Of a DNA stretch of 40,926 nucleotides, positions 7,816-16,476 are shown in pieces. Where the stretch lies: positions 1 to 40,926 of the forward strand of contig MUGG01000149.1 in NCBI GenBank assembly GCA_002148405.1. Reading direction: 5' to 3'. This stretch comes from Alkalinema sp. CACIAM 70d. GTDB taxonomy: Bacteria; Cyanobacteriota; Cyanobacteriia; Leptolyngbyales; Leptolyngbyaceae. The number at the start of each line of letters is the position of its first letter. The first letter of the stretch is position 1. The position numbers were made by a program, and so were the translations under genes. Under the pieces are notes generated by a model. The model saw only the letters and a list, made by a program, of their open reading frames with translations. It was not told where the DNA came from and ran no database searches.

Positions 7816-8793
7816 ATGGCTAATTTGCGGAGGACAATTACGAGGCCCCTCACGAGGACTCTCCCATTGCGTTCTGATCCTAGGAGCGTTGATCCTACAA
7901 CCAGCCTAATGCGATGGGGATTTGCAGCCGCGATCGGTCTGCTCTGTGCCTCTTGCCAAGCACCCAAGTTTACGCCCCAGGCCAGTAGCCCCAGTCCAAC
8001 TGAGACTGGAGCCCCGACAGCTCCCGCCAAGTCCAGCAATAAGGTGATCAAGACGGCCAGCAATCAAATGCGTAATCAGTCCGCCGCAAAGCCAACGGTC
8101 AAATTGGTCAATAGTCCAGTGTTTCAAATGGCGCTGGATAAAGCAGAAAGTGCAGATAGTATTTCCCAATCGGCTCAATCGCCTGAGGATTGGAATTTGG
8201 TCATCGATCGCTGGAAATCGGCGATTCAACTGTTGAAGCAAACCCCCAAGGCTGATCCAAACTACAAAGAAGTTGATCGTCGCTTAGCCATTTTTCAGGC
8301 TGGGTTATCGCAAGCGCAACAAAAGCTCGCGCGATCGCAGGGTCGAAATACCAGTGAACGCTATGTAGCAGTGGATCCAAGAATTTCTGACGATGGAGAA
8401 CCCGTGAGTCTTGCCCCAGCAGGTAACCGCGTTTATCGGGTGTCCATTAAGTATTACCAAGGCGGCATTCCGGTGGTGGATGTTCTGTTTAACGGGAAGT
8501 ACCGCTTTGAAATGATGGTGGATACCGGAGCCAGCGGAACGATGATTACCCAGGATATGGCCCAGTCCCTCGGTGTAGAATCCATCGGCTCTGTACCTGC
8601 AATGACCCCTGCTGGAGCGACCCAATTCAGTGTGGGCTACATCAAATCCATGGCTGTGGGGGGCGGTACCATTTATGATTTTCCCGTGGCGATCGGGCCT
8701 GTGGCACTGCTCGGTCACGACTTCTTTGGCGACTGCGACATCAGCATCAAACGCAATCAGAATCTAGTGGAATTTTCCCGCTGCTCCAATTAG
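7816..8793 (+). CDS. Retropepsin-like aspartyl protease, probable lipoprotein
   Basis: A 325-aa protein from ATG 7816. The C-terminal ~120 residues are a single-domain aspartic protease of the retropepsin (clan AA) type, with the catalytic FEMMVDTGASGTMIT (Asp about residue 236) and a C-terminal GHDFFGD segment. Such bacterial proteins have one catalytic Asp and dimerise. The middle ~90 residues contain a helical region (SPEDWNLVIDRWKSAIQLLKQTP). A lipobox-like LLCASC follows the hydrophobic stretch RWGFAAAIGLLCA, so lipoprotein export is likely. Starting at ATG 7909 (MRWGFAAAIG) would put this signal at the very N-terminus and is a serious alternative; a GTG at 7771 also exists. The substrate is unknown. 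Confidence 0.85.
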   Translation: MANLRRTITRPLTRTLPLRSDPRSVDPTTSLMRWGFAAAIGLLCASCQAPKFTPQASSPSPTETGAPTAPAKSSNKVIKTASNQMRNQSAAKPTVKLVNSPVFQMALDKAESADSISQSAQSPEDWNLVIDRWKSAIQLLKQTPKADPNYKEVDRRLAIFQAGLSQAQQKLARSQGRNTSERYVAVDPRISDDGEPVSLAPAGNRVYRVSIKYYQGGIPVVDVLFNGKYRFEMMVDTGASGTMITQDMAQSLGVESIGSVPAMTPAGATQFSVGYIKSMAVGGGTIYDFPVAIGPVALLGHDFFGDCDISIKRNQNLVEFSRCSN

Positions 8794-8869
8794 AGCTTGT
8801 AACAATAATTCGCAGGGGAGTTATTGGGAGGTCGGCCATTAAAATGTAGGTAATGCTAAGGAATTTGCG

Positions 8870-9295
8870 ATGACGATAAGCTTTACAGGGGGCTGTATGT
8901 GCGGCGCAGTCCGTTATGAGTGCACTGCCCCACCCGTAATCGCCGGGAACTGTCACTGCCGGGATTGCCAACAGGCGACCGGTAGCGCCTTTGCCCCTGC
9001 GCTTCTGGTGCCGCGTGCTGCAGTCAAGGTGACAGGGGAGGTGAAGTATTACGAAATGACTGGCGATAGTGGTGAAATTGTTGGGCGCGGATTTTGTCCC
9101 CAGTGTGGCTCTCGATTGTTGAGTAGGCCGCCTATTCCAGAATTAATGGGCATTATGGCAGGCTCCTTGGATGATCCAAGTTGGTTCGAGCCGCAAATGG
9201 ATATCTATGTGGACAGTTCCCAGCCTTGGGATGTTATGAATCCTGCTTTACCTAAGTTTCCGAAAATGCCACCGATGAACCCTTCGGCTGAGTGA
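8870..9295 (+). CDS. GFA family (CENP-V/GFA domain) zinc protein
   Basis: A 141-aa protein of the glutathione-dependent formaldehyde-activating enzyme (GFA) fold. The zinc ligands are all visible: GGCMCGAVRY (Cys9, Cys11), NCHCRDCQQATGS (Cys28, Cys30, Cys33) and FCPQCGSRL (Cys76, Cys79). Most family members are of unknown function and should not be assumed to act on formaldehyde. It is a single gene about 75 bases after the protease gene on the same strand. Confidence 0.9.
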   Translation: MTISFTGGCMCGAVRYECTAPPVIAGNCHCRDCQQATGSAFAPALLVPRAAVKVTGEVKYYEMTGDSGEIVGRGFCPQCGSRLLSRPPIPELMGIMAGSLDDPSWFEPQMDIYVDSSQPWDVMNPALPKFPKMPPMNPSAE

Positions 9296-9347
9296 GGCAA
9301 GGACTGCACTCCAGCCTCGCCTGAAACCATATAATCACCAGACCTTA

Positions 9348-9881
9348 TCACCAAATCGATCGTAGATCGACCCCTAAACCCGCAAGCTCAGGATCGCCAC
9401 TGACCCTTTCAGGATGATCCAAAATTTCCACAGCTTGATTGGGGCGATAGATGTAGACTTGTCGCTCTGGCCGATCGATCAGCCATCCCAACTGCGCTCC
9501 ATTGTCAATGTATTCCTGCATCTTGGCTTGCAGCGTCTCTAAACGATCGCTGGCTGATTTCAGCTCAATCACAAAATCGGGACAGAGCGGTGCAAAGGAT
9601 TCTTATTCTTCCGGCGTTAAAGCCTCCCAGCGATCGCGACGAATCCAAGACACATCCGGCGATCGGGTTGCACCATTGGGCAAGGTAAAGCCAGAACTGG
9701 AATCGAACCCTAACCCCGTTCCGTCTTGTTCTATCCATATCCCCACCTGCCCCACTAAATTGAACAGCCGATTGCCTGTGTCGGAATCGGTGGGTGCCAT
9801 GACCAAGACTTCTCCTTGAGCCGTTCGCTCGACTCGTAAATCTGGGTTGCTGCGGCAAAATTCATAGAACGGCTGCTGCAT
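9348..9881 (-). pseudogene. Uma2 family endonuclease, interrupted by an in-frame stop
   Basis: A DUF820/Uma2 protein (PD-(D/E)XK-like nuclease fold, greatly expanded in cyanobacteria). It is 177 codons in one frame with a TAA at 9603-9605. The N-terminal half (MQQPFYEFCRSNPDLRVE, SPDVSWIRRDRWEALTPEE) and the C-terminal half (FAPLCPDFVIELKSASD, QEYIDNGAQLGWLIDR) match the family, with no base gained or lost between them. A single substitution of an ordinary sense codon explains the stop. The conserved catalytic region (PDFVIELKS) lies after the stop, so the short product would be inactive unless the stop is read through. A GTG at 9572 could restart the C-terminal part. Confidence 0.88.
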
Positions 9882-9941
9882 CGTTTACAAGCTGAGAAAA
9901 CTACAAACGGAGAAATGTGTAAGCGAAGTCATTGGTCTGCC

Positions 9942-11003
9942 TTAAGCCTTGAGAAATGCCACCAATTGCTCCAGTTTGTCCCACGCGGCACCACTATCAA
10001 TCACCGACTGGGCTAGGGTCACCCCTTCCGCGATCGAGGTCACTTTTTCACCCACTTGTAGGGCTAAGGCCGCATTTAAGGCCACGGCATCCCGCTGGGC
10101 CTGTGTTCCCTTGCCCTGGAGGATGTTGCGCAAAATCTCAGCATTTTCCGGCACATCACCGCCCTTTAATTGAGCGATCGGAGCCGCTGTAACACCTACC
10201 GCTGTGGGATCCAAGGTCTGTGTGTGAATCGCTCCTGCTGCCAGCACCGCCATGTCACTGAGATCCCCTAGCCCCGCTTCATCCAACTTTTCGCGGCCAT
10301 AAACCACGATCGCCCGTTGCTTGCCTAGTTGTTGCAATGCTTCGGCGATCGGTTGCACCAATTCCGGCTTGTACACCCCAATCACCTGCCCCGTCGGATT
10401 GAGCGGATTGACCAATGGCCCCAACAGATTAAACACGGTGCGAATTTTTAATTGTTTACGCAAGTCCGACACCGCCTTCATGGCCGGATGCCAACCGGGG
10501 GCAAATAGAAACGTTACACCCACCTCCGGCACCGCTGCATGAATTTTCTCCGGTGGCGCAGCGAGATTTACCCCCAACGCTTCCAGCACATCCGCCGACC
10601 CCACCCGACTGGAGGCCGATCGATTGCCATGTTTTGCAACCGCCACCCCAGCCGCAGCAGCCACAAAAGCCACGGCGGTCGAAATATTAAACGTGGAAGC
10701 ACCATCCCCGCCCGTCCCGCAGGTATCAATCAATGGCGTCGGCATCGTGGCACCCGTACTGGCGATCGCCTGCCCTTGCAAAATCCGGGCCATTCCTGCC
10801 AGTTCATCCCCCGAAACGCCCTTGGCTTGCAGCGCGGCCAGGATCGCGCCCGATAATCCCTCCGGAATTGCACCGCTCAACCAACCTTGCATCAAGTCAG
10901 CCGATTGGGTTGGATTCAAAGATTGCCGTTCAAGTAGCTGTTGTAACAGATCCGACCATTGGGGATGGGATACAGCAGCCAAGGGGGAAATCGACTGGGA
11001 CAT
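9942..11003 (-). CDS. trpD: Anthranilate phosphoribosyltransferase
   Basis: Second step of tryptophan synthesis: anthranilate + PRPP to phosphoribosyl-anthranilate. The 353-aa product has the normal length. The PRPP-binding glycine-rich motif DTCGTGGDGASTFNIST and the motif KHGNRSASSRVGSADVLEALG are intact, as is RTVFNLLGPLVNPLNP. The start ATG 11003 (MSQSISPLAAV) is well placed. It stands alone in this window, 60 bases from the Uma2 remnant; no other trp gene is nearby, as is common in cyanobacteria. Confidence 0.97.
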   Translation of the reverse strand: MSQSISPLAAVSHPQWSDLLQQLLERQSLNPTQSADLMQGWLSGAIPEGLSGAILAALQAKGVSGDELAGMARILQGQAIASTGATMPTPLIDTCGTGGDGASTFNISTAVAFVAAAAGVAVAKHGNRSASSRVGSADVLEALGVNLAAPPEKIHAAVPEVGVTFLFAPGWHPAMKAVSDLRKQLKIRTVFNLLGPLVNPLNPTGQVIGVYKPELVQPIAEALQQLGKQRAIVVYGREKLDEAGLGDLSDMAVLAAGAIHTQTLDPTAVGVTAAPIAQLKGGDVPENAEILRNILQGKGTQAQRDAVALNAALALQVGEKVTSIAEGVTLAQSVIDSGAAWDKLEQLVAFLKA

Positions 11004-11457
11004 AGAACAGACTCAAGTTATCAATAAATCAAGCTTAAAAAATCCTGAAACAGATATCATCGATCGATGAGTCTGTCCGTTGCAAATCTTACCCCCAATC
11101 TTTCAGGATAGACAGTTTTGGTTCTGGGTCATGCCCACCAGAGGAACCTCAAAGGTTTGTGCTAGGCTAATTCCCAGCTAGATACTGTTATCCGGATTAC
11201 ATTTTTTTTCGCCTTTCACTTTTGCTTTTTGTTTACGGATTGAGTGCACTATGCATTTGTTTAGTCATCTACCCTAGGTTGTCTATCCGATCCATTGCTT
11301 CTTGGAAAGTTATTCTATGCATTTGCAGTAATTTCTCACTCCAGATCTCAATCCATAACTCGACAGCCATTGAGCGCTTAACAGAAATCGAGCTGTTTGT
11401 TTTTACCATTCATCCAAACCTAAGTGTTCCCCTTCTTCTAAGTTCAGTTGTCTGTAT
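11004..11457. other. Intergenic region between trpD and the EAL gene
   Basis: About 450 bases of T-rich DNA between divergent genes, presumably carrying both promoters. A 14-bp perfect palindrome TCATCGATCGATGA lies at 11057-11070, some 55 bases upstream of trpD; it overlaps two CGATCG cores and may be only a HIP1-type site. No gene is supported. Confidence 0.45.
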
Positions 11458-12564
11458 ATGCAATGCCCTTCATCGACTTTGAGACTAGGGTTGAATCATG
11501 CATACCTGAAGGTTGTGATTCAGCCTAGTGATCCTTCGGTTGAGCAATGTCTTACCAGTCTTGGGTTCCGGCCCATTGCTTCAGTGCCGCAGTTATGGCA
11601 ACGCGAAATTTTATCTGGGCAAATGGTTGCTGCTTTACGGCAGCTTAGCCATCTGGTTACGGAAGCTGGACAGCAGTCATCCCGAGGGATGATTACGGCA
11701 CTCTCACCGGAATCCCCCCAATTTTTTTCAGAATTCTTGAATGCCAAATCCCTGAGTGACTTAACCCGTTTAGTCCGGCATAGCTGGTTTCTTTCTTTAC
11801 TGTCACAGCAGCGATTATTTTTTCACTATCAACCGATTTTTCGGCTCGGGTCGGGGCAAGTGGTTGCCTATGAATGCCTCGCACGGGGAATGATGGACGA
11901 TGGACAGGAACTTAGTGGACAGCAATTAATTGATGCGGCTAAAGCAACACAGTTAACCCATGAGTTTGATTACTTGGCACGGGAGGTCTGTTTGCAATCG
12001 CTGGCATTATTGCTTCAGGGATCGGCCCACTTACAACAGCAACAATTTTTTATCAATGCGGTGCCTAATGCGATCGCGGCCAATCCAGCCATCCTAGAAC
12101 AGCACCTGCAACAAGTTATGGATCTGGGGATTCAGCCGCAACAAATTGTGTTTGAACTGACGGAAATTGAGGCGGTACGCACCGAAAACCAGGTTGCTCA
12201 AGCCATTCAGCGGATTCGAGACTGGGGTTGTCAACTGGCCATTGATGATTTAGGTAGTGACGTGGCGTTAAACCACTACTGTTTAGAATTTCATCCCGAT
12301 ATTCTCAAACTCGATCGGGCCATGGTGGATGGTTGCAGTCGTCACCCCGTCAAACAAGTCTTGCTGAAAAGCATGGTGCAAGCGGCCCATGATATGGGGA
12401 TTCAAATTTTGGCAGAGGGAATCGAGCATCGCGAAGATTTGCAATTTTGCAAAGCCATTGATGTGGACTTGGCCCAAGGATTTGCCCTCGCCCGCCCAAG
12501 CATACTGTTACCGCAGGATCCATCGCGAGGAGTGGAAACCCGGTTGGCGGACTGGGCATGGTAA
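11458..12564 (+). CDS. EAL domain protein (probable c-di-GMP phosphodiesterase)
   Basis: A 368-aa protein. Residues ~115-355 form an EAL domain, the fold that hydrolyses cyclic di-GMP. The signature is ECL (YECLAR, Glu139) rather than EAL, but the metal and catalytic residues look present: NAVP, FELTE, IDDLG, LKLDR, AEGIE and AQGF. Loop 6 reads DDLGSD instead of the common DDFGTG, so activity is plausible but not certain. There is no GGDEF partner, receiver or membrane segment. The N-terminal ~110 residues are unassigned. No SD precedes ATG 11458, and a GTG at 11515 is an alternative start. Confidence 0.85.
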   Translation: MQCPSSTLRLGLNHAYLKVVIQPSDPSVEQCLTSLGFRPIASVPQLWQREILSGQMVAALRQLSHLVTEAGQQSSRGMITALSPESPQFFSEFLNAKSLSDLTRLVRHSWFLSLLSQQRLFFHYQPIFRLGSGQVVAYECLARGMMDDGQELSGQQLIDAAKATQLTHEFDYLAREVCLQSLALLLQGSAHLQQQQFFINAVPNAIAANPAILEQHLQQVMDLGIQPQQIVFELTEIEAVRTENQVAQAIQRIRDWGCQLAIDDLGSDVALNHYCLEFHPDILKLDRAMVDGCSRHPVKQVLLKSMVQAAHDMGIQILAEGIEHREDLQFCKAIDVDLAQGFALARPSILLPQDPSRGVETRLADWAW

Positions 12565-12576
12565 TGACTTTAGGTT

Positions 12577-12981
12577 CTAAAACCGTTTCGATTCCGTGCG
12601 ATAGACATAGAACTGACCGAGAACCCCGATCGTTTCCAGATCATAGCCGGTGGGAATGGGCAGCGCGGAGAGCACTGGAGACATGGAGTCTGGAACGACC
12701 GATCGCAAAGAAAGCTGGGTTTGATAATAGCTAAATAGCCAGTAATTCTGGCGCTGAGTGTTGCCTCGGATAAAGGCTTTGACCTGCTCTTGATTTTCCT
12801 CTACCAATTGGGGACATTGCTTCGCCAAGCCGAGGGGAACCTGGGGGCACAGTTCCGATTTCATTTGGTCGATCGCGAAAGCTTCAAAGGCATTAGGTTC
12901 GGGATTGGTGGCCACCATTAAGCCTCCAATTCCCACTCCCAGTAACACGATGATGCCTGTAATCCATTGCCCAGATTTCAT
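12577..12981 (-). CDS. DUF4359 domain-containing protein
   Basis: A 134-aa protein with one N-terminal hydrophobic segment (WITGIIVLLGVGIGGLMVA, residues 5-23), then a domain with two cysteines (LCPQVPLGLAKQC) and the conserved NTQRQNYWLFSYYQTQL region typical of DUF4359. It is probably anchored in a membrane with the domain outside the cytoplasm. Function unknown. It is convergent with the EAL gene, with a gap of 12 bases. Confidence 0.85.
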   Translation of the reverse strand: MKSGQWITGIIVLLGVGIGGLMVATNPEPNAFEAFAIDQMKSELCPQVPLGLAKQCPQLVEENQEQVKAFIRGNTQRQNYWLFSYYQTQLSLRSVVPDSMSPVLSALPIPTGYDLETIGVLGQFYVYRTESKRF

Positions 12982-13193
12982 GCCAAGGATGCGGTGAATA
13001 CCACCGGTAACAACGCTCTCTAGGTTAGCGGTTAATGGCTGCCTCGACCGACTCTAACGGGTCAGATCTGGAATTGGTTGGCAAGTTGGAGCTTATCAAA
13101 ACATTGCTCACTGAAAAATCAGCAAAAAAATTGGTCAACCTATTCCAATTTTTGAAAAAAGTCGCTATATTTGTATTCGCGGTATTCGCGCAT

Positions 13194-13267
13194 GGCGAGC
13201 GTAGCCAAGTGGTTAAGGCAGCGGATTGTGGTTCCGCCACTCGGGGGTTCGAGTCCCCTCGTTCGCC
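13194..13267 (+). tRNA. tRNA-His (GTG anticodon)
   Basis: Cloverleaf with the 8-bp acceptor GGCGAGCG/CGTTCGCC typical of tRNA-His (extra G-1 paired with C73). The D-arm is GCCAAGTGGTTAAGGC. The anticodon stem GCGGA/TCCGC carries loop TTGTGGT, with GTG at 13228-13230. The T-arm is GGGGGTTCGAGTCCCC. The 3' CCA is not encoded. Confidence 0.96.
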
Positions 13268-13473
13268 CTTCTGGGTTCTCTAAATTAAATTAGTTGACTT
13301 TGAGCTAGGTTTTTGCGATCCAAGTTTGCTTCCTTCTGGGTGGTTGGATTGCGGAGTTTCCTTTTGAGCGTTCTGATGTAAACCGTCGAAATCCTTCAGA
13401 TTTCAGTACGATTCTCGACACTTGTAAAATAGCTTGGCCAAAATGGAGCTAGTTTTTTGCAAGCCGGGAATTC

Positions 13474-14409
13474 ATGTTGTTGATCACCCGTTCTCTGACT
13501 AAGCAATTCGATCGCAAACTTGCGCTCGATCGAGTCAACTTGGAACTGCGGCAAGGGGATGTCTACGGTTTAATCGGCCCTAATGGTGCGGGCAAGACGA
13601 CCTTGCTGCGATTATTAGCGCTGGTAGATGAGCCGACGACGGGAGACATTTTCCTTGATGGGGTGCCGCTTCGCTATGGCGAGCATCTGCCGGAACTAAA
13701 GCGTCGTCTGGGATTTTTGCCCGATGACTTTCCGCTCTATGAAGATTTAACCGTTTGGTTCTATTTAGATTACATAGGCCGCTTGCAATACCTGACGGAA
13801 CCCGATCGCTCCCAAAGGATCCAGGAAGTTCTAGCGTTGGTGGAATTAGAAAGCAAGCAGCAGAGTGTCATTGGGACGCTCTCCCGAGGGATGCGGCAGC
13901 GCCTGAGTTTAGCCCAAGCCATTCTGCACAAACCCTCTCTTTTACTGCTAGACGAGCCTGTTTCGGGGTTGGATCCTTTAGCCCGATCGCAGTTTCGCCG
14001 CATTATCAAGCAATTGCAAGCCTCTGGGATGACGATTTTGATTTCCTCCCACATCCTGAGCGATTTGGAGGACTTCTGTACCGCGATCGGCATCATGGAA
14101 CAGGGCCGATTGGTAGAAAGCTCGGTGCTGTCTGACTTATACAACCGACTGAGCAGTCAGCACTTACTGATTTCCGTGGTGGATGATTTGGAGAAGCTGC
14201 AACGGTTTCTCGTTGATCGCCCTGAAGTAACTGGGATTGAAATTGCCAGCGATCGCACCCTGAAATTTACCTTTGCAGGCAACGAAACCGATCGGGTCGC
14301 TCTATTGCGCACCATCGTAAACGCTGACATTGCGGTGACTGAGTTTTATACCACCCAGGAAAATCTAGAGTCGATTTTCCTCAAGATGGATTATCAAAGA
14401 ACTTCCTAG
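13474..14409 (+). CDS. ABC transporter ATP-binding protein
   Basis: A 311-aa nucleotide-binding subunit of an ABC-2-type exporter. Walker A GPNGAGKTT (35-43), Q-loop region LGFLPDD, signature LSRGMRQRLSLA (136-147), Walker B LLLLDEPVSGLDP (156-168) and H-loop ISSHILSD are all intact. The C-terminal ~85 residues are the extra domain seen in CcmA/DrrA-like subunits. It is followed after 114 bases by its permease in the same orientation, so the pair should form one transporter. The substrate is unknown; the ABC-2 type suggests a lipid, polysaccharide or drug-like cargo (inference). Confidence 0.93.
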   Translation: MLLITRSLTKQFDRKLALDRVNLELRQGDVYGLIGPNGAGKTTLLRLLALVDEPTTGDIFLDGVPLRYGEHLPELKRRLGFLPDDFPLYEDLTVWFYLDYIGRLQYLTEPDRSQRIQEVLALVELESKQQSVIGTLSRGMRQRLSLAQAILHKPSLLLLDEPVSGLDPLARSQFRRIIKQLQASGMTILISSHILSDLEDFCTAIGIMEQGRLVESSVLSDLYNRLSSQHLLISVVDDLEKLQRFLVDRPEVTGIEIASDRTLKFTFAGNETDRVALLRTIVNADIAVTEFYTTQENLESIFLKMDYQRTS

Positions 14410-14523
14410 GCTGTCAGTTCGATGGAGATGGAATATTGCCCGATTTCAGGACAGTCTCTAGCTCTATCCCACCAGGCTTAGTAAAAAATCTGAGTTTTCA
14501 AAAAACTTAAATAACAGATTGAC

Positions 14524-16173
14524 ATGATTTATCCTGCTTGGCTCAATCAAATTGGCGATCGCAATCCCCAGCTACTCCGGGAATGGCGGGGGCGTCTCCA
14601 GATACGCAGTTTCCTCGTCACCCTAGGACTAGTGGTTTTAGGCGAAATCCTGTTTGCGACCTCCTACATCAATCGTTTACCTGGCCCCGATCGTTCTTAC
14701 AGCGCCTTTTGCCTCAATGGGTACAGTCCCAACTGTCTGATCGATTGGGATGGATGGTGGTTAAGTATGTTTCGGGATCTCAATTGGCTCATGCCCTTTG
14801 TGATTTTTCTGCCGGGGATCTATGGCTTGATTACGGATATTAACCAAGAGCAGCAGAAAGGAACCTTGAACTTTCTTCGCCTCAGCCCGCGATCGAGCCA
14901 GAATATCCTCCTCGGCAAACTGCTGGGCGTACCATCCTTGCCCTACCTTGCCCTCCTGGTTGCCTTTCCCCTCCATGCCTACGTCTCTTCGCATGTGCCG
15001 AATGGCTTGGCTTTTTTAATTAGCTACTATGCGGTCTTTGGGCTCACAGGAGCAGTGTTGTTTACCGCTGCCCTCTTCATTGGCTTTACCGGGCGTGGGG
15101 GACAAAATAGCCCCGTGGCTTGGGTTTCAGGCAATGCCTTAGCAGGCTTGGCCTTGGCTGGAATTTTCGTGATTCCCAGTCTCTGGACTTGGAACAGTGT
15201 GACGGTCTGGAACTTTTTCCCGCAGTTTCTCACCACTTGGAATGATGGGCCAGCCAGCCGGGTTGATTGGTTCACCATTCCGATTAACCGCAATCCCTTC
15301 CTGGCCCATCTCTTTACCCTAAGCAATTTGGCCATCATGACCTTTCTGCTCTGGCGCATTTTGCAACGAAGCTTTCGTAATCCCAAAACTACGTTGATCA
15401 GTAAACGCCAAAGTTATGGTTTAGTCGGCTATATCACAGTGCTGATGGTGGGATTTGCCATGCAATCGGACTACGTGACAGGTAAGCTTTCCCAAGACTA
15501 TTGGTTAGGGATAACGAGTCTATTGATTAGCGTTATGACCTTTGCCTTTTTGCCATTGCTGCTTAGTCTCTCAACCCCCCGACAGATGGCGTTAGACTGG
15601 CTACAATCTCGCAAAGCTACGGCATTTCAGTACAGAGAACAAACGGGCCGCTGGCCGTCTTCTTGGCGCAAAGCAGCCGTTGCAGATTTGATTTGGGGCG
15701 ACAAAAGTCCTGGGATCACCGCGATCGCAATTAACCTGCTGTTAGTCATCATTGCCTTAATCTTGCCGCTGTCCTTCGTAGAGACCTTCGATCGCTTTCG
15801 AGCAATTCTTGGGTTAGGGATCGGAGTTGCGCTGGTGTTGATTTATGGATTAATTGTGCAGTGGATGCTATTGCTACAAACGCCAAAGCGGATTATTTGG
15901 GCGGTGGGGAGTCTGTCATTTGCGGTGCTTTTTCCACCATTAGCGGCTTTTATTATGGTGATTGGGGATAATGACAGCATTTTGGCCAAGTTTTTGATGT
16001 TATTTTCCCCAGGATTCTGGACAATCTTAGCCAGCGATCGCGGTTTATCCACCAACTTAGGGGTGATTGCTTTAATTATTCAATGGATCCTAATTTTTGG
16101 CCTCGGGAATGCTCTATGGTTGCGTTATCGGCAGTTGAGCCAAGCCTTGCAGTATAGCGATTCTGCACCCTAG
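14524..16173 (+). CDS. ABC-2 type transporter permease
   Basis: A 549-aa integral membrane protein with about a dozen hydrophobic segments (for example FLVTLGLVVLGEILFATSYI, LMPFVIFLPGIYGLI, PYLALLVAFPLHAYV, GLTGAVLFTAALFIGF, ITAIAINLLLVIIALILPLSF). An early cytoplasmic stretch DINQEQQKGTLNFLRLSPRSSQNILLGK resembles the ABC-2 'coupling' region. It lies directly behind the ATPase gene and is longer than simple six-helix ABC-2 permeases, so it may be a duplicated or fused form. A terminator follows at 16214-16252. Confidence 0.88.
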   Translation: MIYPAWLNQIGDRNPQLLREWRGRLQIRSFLVTLGLVVLGEILFATSYINRLPGPDRSYSAFCLNGYSPNCLIDWDGWWLSMFRDLNWLMPFVIFLPGIYGLITDINQEQQKGTLNFLRLSPRSSQNILLGKLLGVPSLPYLALLVAFPLHAYVSSHVPNGLAFLISYYAVFGLTGAVLFTAALFIGFTGRGGQNSPVAWVSGNALAGLALAGIFVIPSLWTWNSVTVWNFFPQFLTTWNDGPASRVDWFTIPINRNPFLAHLFTLSNLAIMTFLLWRILQRSFRNPKTTLISKRQSYGLVGYITVLMVGFAMQSDYVTGKLSQDYWLGITSLLISVMTFAFLPLLLSLSTPRQMALDWLQSRKATAFQYREQTGRWPSSWRKAAVADLIWGDKSPGITAIAINLLLVIIALILPLSFVETFDRFRAILGLGIGVALVLIYGLIVQWMLLLQTPKRIIWAVGSLSFAVLFPPLAAFIMVIGDNDSILAKFLMLFSPGFWTILASDRGLSTNLGVIALIIQWILIFGLGNALWLRYRQLSQALQYSDSAP

Positions 16174-16213
16174 AAGATTTCCCTGGCAGCCTTAAATTCG
16201 ATCTCATGTTAGT

Positions 16214-16252
16214 TTCCTACGTCTTACCTACTTGAGGCGTAGGAATTTTTTA
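16214..16252 (+). terminator. Rho-independent terminator after the ABC transporter pair
   Basis: An 8-bp stem TTCCTACG (16214-16221) with CGTAGGAA (16238-16245), followed by a T-rich run, 40 bases after the permease stop. It separates the transporter from the carotenoid operon. Confidence 0.8.
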
Positions 16253-16476
16253 TCGAATTTGGGAGATTCTCTCTTTAGAGCGTCCCAGAATGTAACGGCT
16301 TGTAACGTATAATCAGACAAATATCGTCAGACATCAGATTATCTTTAGATCTGTCTTGAGATATTCGGTTATTGGTTAATCTCAATGCTGTGCCTTTGGG
16401 GTTAACTGTGGGGAAACCCCTTTAGCTGTTTACTTTTTTGCTGACGTTTGTTGTTTAAGTTCGCGGAAGGGTCTTC
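16253..16476 (+). promoter_or_regulatory. Leader and promoter region of crtP-crtB
   Basis: The gap between the preceding terminator and crtP. It contains TATAAT-like GTATAAT at about 16307-16313, preceded by repeated GTAACG/TTGTAACG. A promoter here would leave a leader of roughly 150 bases. A GGAAGGG ribosome-binding site lies 5 bases before the crtP ATG. Promoter assignment is by inspection only. Confidence 0.4.

Noticed and set aside
13035..13283. 82-aa open frame on the plus strand
   Set aside because: Runs straight through the tRNA-His gene and has no recognisable domain.
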